Part shown: positions 22,901-31,900 of the stretch, in pieces
How the letters are laid out: the number at the start of each line of letters is the position of its first letter
Position numbering within the stretch: position 1 is the first letter of the stretch
Source of the DNA: Anthonomus grandis grandis
Taxonomy: Eukaryota; Arthropoda; Insecta; Coleoptera; Curculionidae
Assembly (NCBI RefSeq): GCF_022605725.1
Contig: NC_065548.1
Coordinates: forward strand, 39,735,131-39,799,130
DNA length: 64,000 nt
Reading direction: 5' to 3'
Made by a program: the position numbers and the translations under genes
The notes under the pieces: model-generated
Told to the model about the DNA's origin: nothing
Database searches by the model: none
What the model saw: the letters and a program-made list of their open reading frames with translations, nothing else

Positions 22901-25900
22901 AAGTTCTGTTAGAATATCGCGCTTATTTTACTTATTTCGAGTGTACCGAAATATATTAAATTATGACTTGAATAAAGCTCATTTGCAAGTCCAGTGGATG
23001 AAAAATAGTAATCGACAGTTATATTTTTGTTTGATTTATTTATTGGTTTGATTAACCTTTTAACTACACTGGCCCGCAAAATTATTTGCACAATGAAAAT
23101 TTGGTTCAAATTCAATCTTTAATAACTTTTTCAGAATCGCATCGATAATTTTTTGCCTAATTTTAGGCCGTTTTATTGGCATAATTTTTTCATATCAAAG
23201 ATACAAAAATTTACAGCTGATTTGTTGTTATACAGGTGTTAATAAAAACTTAAATTTTACTCTACACTTTTGAACACCCAGAGGAAAAAATTCACAACGG
23301 AATAATAATTCTTGTTTCTGCATTTTAATGCCTCATCTTTTCTTAGCAACTTGTTTTTTAATTAATTCCGATATCTGTATTCTTAGAGAAAAAGCACTGG
23401 CTTAAAGGAAATAATACAATAATGTATTATTAGCAACAAAATTTTAAAAAAATATGAATAACGGCGGTATTAAGATTCAATATTTTTTCTTTAAATCGGG
23501 TATTTTCTCCACGAGCTTAAATCACAACTTTCATCTTTTCAGGCTAAGCTTCAATTAAAGAAGTAATCCCATCTTGGATTATTTGTTGCCACTCGTTTGT
23601 CAGTGCTTTTTCTAATGCAGCCAAAGTTTGAAACTCGCGGTACTTCTACCTAACTCTTCTTCCCAATATATTCCACAAGTGCTTAATACGGTTGAGGTCT
23701 GGACTTCTTGGAGGTCAGTCCAATACATGAACGTTAACGTCTATTAAATATTGCCTTGTTATTTGAGCTATGTGCGGTCGAGCATTAAGATAAAATGTTC
23801 TATAAATGGCTTATAATGCACTACATGTTCTTCTAAGCACTCCCCAATCTCGGCGTTAATACCCTCTTTCTGTAGCAAGGTCTGTACGGGCTTCCAAGTA
23901 AATACCTCCTTATGGAGTATCAAATAGTTCAATATTTAAATGTAAATAATTTAATTCCTAAATACCAGTCTGGGTTTCGTAAGGGGTATAGTTGTGCAAC
24001 CGCTTTATCTAAAGTGACTGATGATATTTTTAAGGAACTTGATAAAAATAAAGCTACGGTGTTGATTCTCTTAGATTTTTCTAAAGCCTTTGACATGGTA
24101 AATCACAGAATATTACTGGCTATATTAGAATATATGGGTTTTGCTGAGTCTGCGTTGGCATTGGTGTCTTCTTTCTTGTTTAATCGAAAACAAAGAGTAG
24201 TGCTTAATAACAATAAATCAAATGCACTGAATGTTACCTCTGGGGTACCCCAAGGTAGCATTCTTTGTCCTTTGTTTTATAATCTTTATACTTCACAAAT
24301 TACTAAAAAAATTTTACACTGTAAGCACCATTGCTATGCAGATGACACCCAGCTATTTTATTCATTTCATCACACTAATGTTGTCCAAGCTAATCAATAT
24401 ATAAATGAGGATTTAAATACCTTAAATATAGAAACTCAAAAATTACTTCTAAAGATTAACCCCACTAAATCAGCAGCTATTCTTTTTTGTAGTGACAATC
24501 ATCGAACTAATATTTTAAATAATTTAAATGTACATCTTAATAACAATATAATAAGTTTTAAAAACTCTGCAAAAAATCTTGGACTAGTAATGGACTATAA
24601 ACTTAGATTCAAAGAACATTAAACTAAAAAATGGATATTCTGCCTTAAAAACAATATATCGTCAAAGACATTTTTTAAGCTCAAGTATCAAAAAACTGCT
24701 CTGTGATGCTTTAGTACTATCACCGTTAAATTTTTGCGACACAATTTATGGACCATGTCTCGATAACTCCGACTCAGGTAGAATTCAAAAACTTCAAAAC
24801 TCTTGCTTAAGACTTATATTTGGTATAAGAAGACCGCAACATATTTCTTATAAATTAAAAGAAGCAGGTTGGCTAAGTATGCACAATAGACGAATATTAC
24901 ATATTTTATGTTTTTCTTACAAAATTCTTAAATCAAAAACTCCGCCCTATTTACTTGAAAAGCTTACCTATCGTACTGATGTGCATAATCTTAATATAAG
25001 ACATAAAAATCTTTTAACAATTCCTAGCCATAGCAAAGAACTCTTTAAGCGATCCTTTTCTTATGTCGTACCAAATTTGATTAATAAGTTCAAAATAATT
25101 AATTTGACTGTCACTGAAAAAACTTTTAAATTAAAAACCAAGCTTCTTCTTTTAAATCAAACTTAATTTTTCTTGAATGCCTTTCTTTATTAAAATACTA
25201 CGCACATGCTAACTAACTGAATGCAACGTAAAATATTCTATTAACATTTATTATTCAAGAATTAACTGTTTTAAAAAAAAAAAAGAAGAAAAAAGAAGAA
25301 TTCTTTTATTCCGTTTCATCCATTTTTCCCCCTACTGCTTTTTCCCCTCATAAGTATATGCCTACCTATTTGTTTTTTTTTTAGTTTGTCTATAAGAATT
25401 GTTTTTTTTTCTCTCACTTCTTCTATTATAAGCCTTAACAGAATCCAAGAAGTTGTTTCCTTCTTTTCTGGAAGTCTGAATGCATGGCTTTTTAGTTGCC
25501 TTACTTGTGTTAACTAAATTCTTTATATAACCTATTGTTTTTAATATGCTCTCTTTGTTTAATATTCTAATATTCAATTCCATGTATATAATCATATTAC
25601 CTTCTGTAATTATGCTTTTTTTTGTATTGGTGGCTAATAAACGTCTTATTATTATTACTATTATTATTATCAAATTGCACTCTAGAAGAGATACAACATT
25701 AAGAGTATCTTTCTCCGGACCTTTTCCATACTCTTTGATGTACTCACGTGAATATCTCGTAAAACAAAACTAAGGTAACGTAAATATCTGCCAGTGTTCT
25801 TACCAAAGCTGGCGCAAAGGCTATTCGCTCTCGAAGAACTTGAAGATGAATAAATCGATTCTCAACTGCATTTGTGGCCCTTTTTTTCCATGACCAGGCC

Positions 25901-28900
25901 TAATTGAATAAGAACCAGTTTGTCTGAACCTCTGCATCGCATCGGATACCGTACTGCGTGGGTGGCCAAGCCGTTCTGTAATATACCTAATCAAACGACC
26001 ATCGTCTTGTAGAGCAATGGCTTGTTCCACTTCCTCTGTGCTCGTTTTTAAATGTATCGCTTACGCCACAGCTCCGAAACACACTTTCAAAAACAACTTA
26101 AAAAATGCTTCAAAAAACCCAAAAATTTACAGCAAAACTAAATCTGTAATTCGTTGAAACAATCTTTTTGACAAGCCATTGTGCCATAGAAACTTCTACA
26201 TACTTCTTTTATCATAACAGTCAACTTTGCAATATTTTAAAAGCAAATACTTGATACAAAAGCATTATTGCATTGTTTCCTTTAAGCGAGTGCTTTTCCT
26301 TTAAGAATATAGATATCGGAATAAATAAAAAAATAAATTGTAAAGAAAAGAAGGGGCTTGAAAATGCAGCAAAACGAATTATTATTCGGTTGTGATTTTT
26401 TTCCGCAGGATGTTCAAAAGCGTAGAAATAAAATTAAACTTTTTATTAACACCTGTTATATGTATAACAACAAATCAGTTGGAAATGTTTGTATCTTTAA
26501 TATGAAAAAATTATGCCAATAAAACGACTTCAAATAAATCTTCTAATTAATAAAAAAGAAATTTAATGTAGGATGACTGTAATTGTTTATAAGATTTAAT
26601 GTTTTTGATTGGGCTATTGGGTATGGAGAAAATGACAGTTTTGTAATGTCATTAAATTTATCTTACACAAGGGTAACACTATCCCAATTAAAAGAGTTTT
26701 TGTTTATAAGTAAATTTACTAATTTAATTTATCCTTTTTGATGCAATTTTTCACTGTCCGGTATAATTTTATAAAACTTATAATAATTATATTAGCCAGT
26801 TCAGAATAAAGTAATAATTTAAGTAATTTTTGCAGTTCTTACAATAACTAAACATAATGATAAATTTTGCCCTATTATGTATTCTCTCAGTAAATTGCTG
26901 CTCAGTAAATTCTTTTATGTGAAGCGTAATAATATTGTCTCTAAGAAGATTGTGATAAAATCAATACTAACCAATTTTAATTTTAATGCTCATGTAATTG
27001 AGCGGATCATTTTAAGATAGAGGTTCAAAAGAGGTTAATTTTATTGAATTTTCAGTGTGTTAAAAATAAGGCAAATGAGCTAGAATTATTAATGGATTCT
27101 CTGACATTTATTTCTAAATCCTTAGGGAACATTGGGTGAAGCATGATGAGCGAGCCAAGTTGGCTGATTACTCTATTGTCTCCAAACTCTCTCGAGGCAA
27201 GTTCAGACTTAAGGTGAAACAAAAAACAAACGTAGCAGACTTTATATTAGGAGACATTTTTGCAAAGCTTGTGTCTCTTTGCCAATTTACCAATTGGAAT
27301 AGAGTTTTGGATAAAGACAATAAATTTTTTTTAAATAATTTTTCTACCTTAAATAAATTTATTGAAGCCGCCCCAACTGCTATAGACGATGATTCATTTA
27401 TGGTCTATTTCAGTAATTATAGGTGGATTTACAGGAACACTATTGCTCTTTCTAAAGCTTTGTATTCTCGTAGGGGCATTGATGAGTCGCCAAATAAATC
27501 AAAAGAGTCATGGTATATTCTTAACGAGTTGCTGGGGAAACGCCGTCCAACTTTCGAATTGGATTCCAATTTACATGCAGATACATTACTTCTAAACTCA
27601 TCAAGGTTGTTCTTGGTAGATACACAGCTCAGGATTTTGTAAGACATGTAAATGTGGAGGAGATCTGTTTCTTTAATCCTACCAATATTTTGGAAGTCAG
27701 AAATGAGACTTCCAAGATATTGGTTCCAAGATGAGATAAGAGAAATAAAAAATAAAACATCAGCAGGTTGGGATCATATCACGGCATGTTACAGGATTAA
27801 TTACGCTTTAGACGGGATCTGGAGAATCCTAACTTTTATTCATTTGGTTAAGATATTTAAAAATGACCTTGTTACAAATTTTTCTTTCAAAACTTATAAG
27901 CACGAGACTGCTGACTGAGACACCCACCATAATTACAATTGCTTTCGATTCTTAATAGGATTCGCCAATATTTTTCATTGAACAATATTGGCGCCAATCA
28001 ATGTTATCACCACTTTAATTCTTTGTTATTGTTTACAATATGCTGTGCATGGAGAAGATTTCACGGCAATTGAATTGGTCACCCGGTATACTAAAGCGGA
28101 CACCAGTGGCGCCGCGTGACGAGTTATTCCGATTTGTCCCGTATTTGTATTTTCTACTAGGCACTCTATGGTTTGCTTATTGGTGATCTATGTATGGGCT
28201 TTGATTGGGCCCATAGCAGCTAAACTCATAAAGTAACGAGAGAAGTTCCTCAATCTCCGGTCTTACCCCCGGACGTCTTTTAAACTACTACTTAAGCAGT
28301 TCCGCGACGCATCTGGGGTGTCTTTCCAACTCCTGTGTGAATCGTGCTGTCCGCTGTGACGGAGAGAGAGTAATCGTGTCGTGAAATAAATCTAGTATCA
28401 TCTCTCTCCGCCAGCATATTTTTAGTTAAATTAACACTAAAAACTAAAATTCATTAGTGTTTCTTCACTTTCAACCAATTATTTTTTGAAGCAGGATGGT
28501 TCTTAGTCGTTCGATGCCTCTCGAAACTTCGTCAGTAGTTTTCACGGTTGGTGACATTTTATTTGGTATTCCGTGTTTCCATTGAGACATCTCTCTTAGG
28601 GCTCCTTAAATATAAAGTTTTAAACCGCCGGCCATGACCCAGCAGTGGTATAGATTTCGCCCTGAAGCCAAAAAGCACATAATTTCGTCGCCCTTAGCCC
28701 CGTCAACCCACATCATGCTTTTAGCCCTATGTGGTGAGTAGCCCATCACGGGCTCTCGCCCCTGAAAAAACAACATCATGGAACTTGACCCGTAAGCCCA
28801 CTAGTCTTTTTTTCTCTTTAATTGATCTCAACTATATTGCTTTGATTTCTTTTTCTTATGATTTAACATGATTTTATTATTTTATCACCTTCTCATTTTA

Positions 28901-31900
28901 ATCTTTAAAACTTAAGTTATATATATACCTTATAGTTATGTAAATTAAAACAATTCAATGTTCGCTTTATTATGTAATGCTTCCCAAGTGATCACTGACG
29001 AATTCAGGTACCTTTAGGTTAGAAACTTAAATTGAGTTAATGTGTTTTACTACTGAGTGAGTGAGTGTGACTGAGCCAACTGACCATACAGAGAACCTAC
29101 GAAGCCGGCCTGAATTTTAAATTTAACAGGGTTTCTTGAACCTATCAGATCTAGGGAGACTGTCGAACAAACTCAACTCCCTAGAAATAGTCCCTGTAAA
29201 CCAGTTGGTCTTGCTGAACTATTATTTATAACTTAACAGGAATGCTCTTCAGGCATTTTTGGATACATATACACATACATTTTCCGATTACCTTAAAGAA
29301 GCAATTATTGTTCCAGTTCATAAGGATGGGGCGGGGGAGAGACTGCAGCAGTCCATCTAATTTTAGACCAATAGTTCTCCTCCCTACCATATCTACGATT
29401 GCTGAAAGATTAGTAAAAGTGAGGAATGATTTTCTTTTGGAGAGATTTAACATTCTAAGCGTGGCATAGTTAGAGTTTTAAGGGGCCAAGAGCACGGATA
29501 CTATTTTTGATCTTTTTCAATTTCTTTATGGCCCACTTTACTCCAATGAAGTTGCTGCAGTAGTGTTCTGTGACATATTCAAGGCTTTTGACTATGTGAA
29601 TCACAGAATACTGTTGTGGAAGTTTGACAGATATGGTTTGAGAGGGTCCTCTTTGGGTTGGTTCAGTTCCTATCTATCGGGTCGTATCCAAAGGGGTTTT
29701 AAAATGTTCTGTTCTGGGGCCGTTATTGTTTCTGTTTTATCTTTTTCTCCCCATAAAGGGTAGAGTTACTATGTTTGCAGATCAGTCACTATCATTTGGC
29801 GTGGAAAATATACTGACTAACTGAAAATATTTCTGGATGCTGACTTCCTTATTATTAAGGAATCGTGCAATGCAAATCGACTTTATTTTAATACGTCAAA
29901 AACCTTGTCGAATTCCAGGAATACATAATTTAAGCATGTAGTAGAGTGTCAGCAGGTTGTAATGCCCTTGGAATAATTTCTAAGAACTTTTATATAGTAA
30001 AAAATGCTTATTATGCTCTTGTAGAGTCACATCTTTGCTATGGGATTTGTTTCTGGGGATCATGTACCCATTATCTCTTTAATACAGTATTTGTTCTGAA
30101 AAAGATTCCTTTGTAGAGTGAAGTGTCGTGAATCTTGTCGGCATCTTTTTATGCAAAATACAATGTAAATCTTTTTTTTGTTTATATATGCTTGAAACAA
30201 TAACTATGGTCTTCAAAAAGCACAAGCAGGAAATTGTACTTCGTTTGAAACTCATCTTACATACACCGTTCGGTTGCCTATTCCACATTCAGAGCAGGTG
30301 ACGCTAAAGCTGTTTTATTTACATGAGTAAGAAAATGTTCAATCACCATCCTCTTTCTTCGAATAAAAAAACTTAACTCTTACATTGGACTTACAAAGCA
30401 TTTAAAAAGGTTACAAAGCATTTAAAAAGACTATAATGTTACCAAAGCATATTAAACTCTAGACGAGTTTTTTAATGATGTCTTGTCCTGAATACTATTG
30501 TGTGTGGGATTTGTAAAAAAAATATTGTAACTCTATTTTGCCTTTTGATATCTACTAGTTATAAGTTTTACTGACTTTAAAATTTTCTATTTTTCAAAGA
30601 TGACTTTTCCTCATATATATTTGACCTTTCCTCATATATTATATTTCATTTCTCTATTCCATAGTCCTGTAAGTGTATGCATAGACAGATGGCAACATTC
30701 AATAGCCTTTTTAGTATTGTAATGTACTTCGAGTAGATCGCTTTTTGCAACAACCACCGAATTGACCCTTTCAGTTCATGGAATGTGGAAGAAACGTGAA
30801 TTCAACTCCATCTATGGCGTATCGTTATTGATATCATAATTGAACTGGTAAAGTCGTCAATATGATGATGAAAAGTACTTATTGCAGACAGTGTAAGTAT
30901 TGGAAACAAAAGAAAAATACTACTTCGAGTTCAAAGAATGGTTAAACGATCACCAGTAACAGTATTGTGCAAATCATACGAGAGATCTGCTGGTGAAAAT
31001 AAAGGTGACTGCAATCATCCAAATATTCTAATATTCAGAAAAAAATATATTAAATATAGATATTTTCGAAAAAGTCTTTACTTCAGAAGGATCACTATAT
31101 TGGTCAGGAATAGATGACTCAACGTAGGTTGAAAAAAAAAATATTATTCAAATGTACACCTCAATCTTTAAACGCGTTTATCTCGAAACAACGCTTTTTA
31201 AATCGGTGACAAATATAACTAAAATACTATTACACCGATCGACATAAGAATTCAAAGATTCTTATCTTAATCTTCGAATTCTTATATCCTTACTCAAAGG
31301 ATTTTGATTGAACAAAAACTCTTATTTCATGCATGGAGATTTCAAGCAACAATGTCCCACTTTTTTTTTCGATCACTTTTATAATTCGATATTTTGAAGT
31401 GCCAATATTTTGTTCATATATATACTATTTCATACAACAAACACCAGATTATTAAATATTACCCTCTTTTTAAAATAAAATATTGAAATATCCCGATTTT
31501 TCACCCGTAACCCCCTAAGTTAGTATTAGTTCACTATATTTGCAGTTTAAGTAATAAATCTTAGAAAAATTAATGATTTTAGTATTTTATTTCTTGTTAG
31601 GTAAATTATTTTATGTAAACTATTACATTTATTGTTCCTTTATATTTCGGTAAACACAATTAAATGTGACACGTTTAATAAAAGCAGTTTTTTTTTTGCT
31701 TAATTTAATAGTTTGGAAAAAGAGCTTAACATATATGTTGAAAATAGACAAAAAGTTAAAAGTACCGCTTAATTTACTTAAAATCTCCTATGCTAAGCAG
31801 CTACCAGATATCGAGCATCATTTATCAGAATTAACCAGTTGTGATACATCATTAACAGTAATCAAAAATGAGGTTTGGTTAATTTATAACTAATATTTCC

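Larger units (their letters stand above)
23067..26530 (-). mobile_element. Tc1-like transposon carrying a nested non-LTR insertion
   Basis: The left end CACTGGCCCGCAAAATTATT follows TA (23065-23066) and resembles Tc1 termini. 23165-23440 and 26250-26528 are long inverted repeats (shared GTTTTATTGGCATAATTTTT, TGTTGTTATA, TTAACACCTG in reverse). Transposase is on the minus strand: N-terminal half at 25674-26040, C-terminal half at 23500-23896. Between them lies a plus-strand non-LTR element that cut the gene between V-Q-F and G-G-I. The right TIR lacks the outermost 100 or so bases. Confidence 0.8.
27040..30540 (+). mobile_element. Non-LTR retrotransposon (copy 2), decayed and interrupted
   Basis: Starts in the endonuclease N-terminus (F-Q-C-V-K-N-K-A-N-E-L-E-L-L, about 27048-27090) and runs through the linker and RT to about 30540. 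A TG...CA insertion (27787-29251) splits it. A 20-bp tandem duplication at about 30386-30427 also lies in its tail. Orientation opposite to beat. Confidence 0.75.

Noticed and set aside
25362..25773. Opposed open frames over the ATT tail of the nested non-LTR element
   Set aside because: Produced by simple repeat and T-rich 3' UTR; no protein family pattern.
28060..28800. GC-richer stretch that at first suggested rRNA or a structured RNA gene
   Set aside because: No recognisable conserved rRNA, snRNA or tRNA core; it lies within the candidate LTR-type insertion at 27787-29251.
29226..29453. Minus-strand 75-codon frame
   Set aside because: Shadow of the plus-strand RT, whose motifs (D-Y-L-K-E-A, F-R-P-I) are clear.
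31666..31893. 75-codon plus-strand frame upstream of beat exon 2
   Set aside because: No conserved motif; no splice signals linking it to beat, and on the opposite strand.
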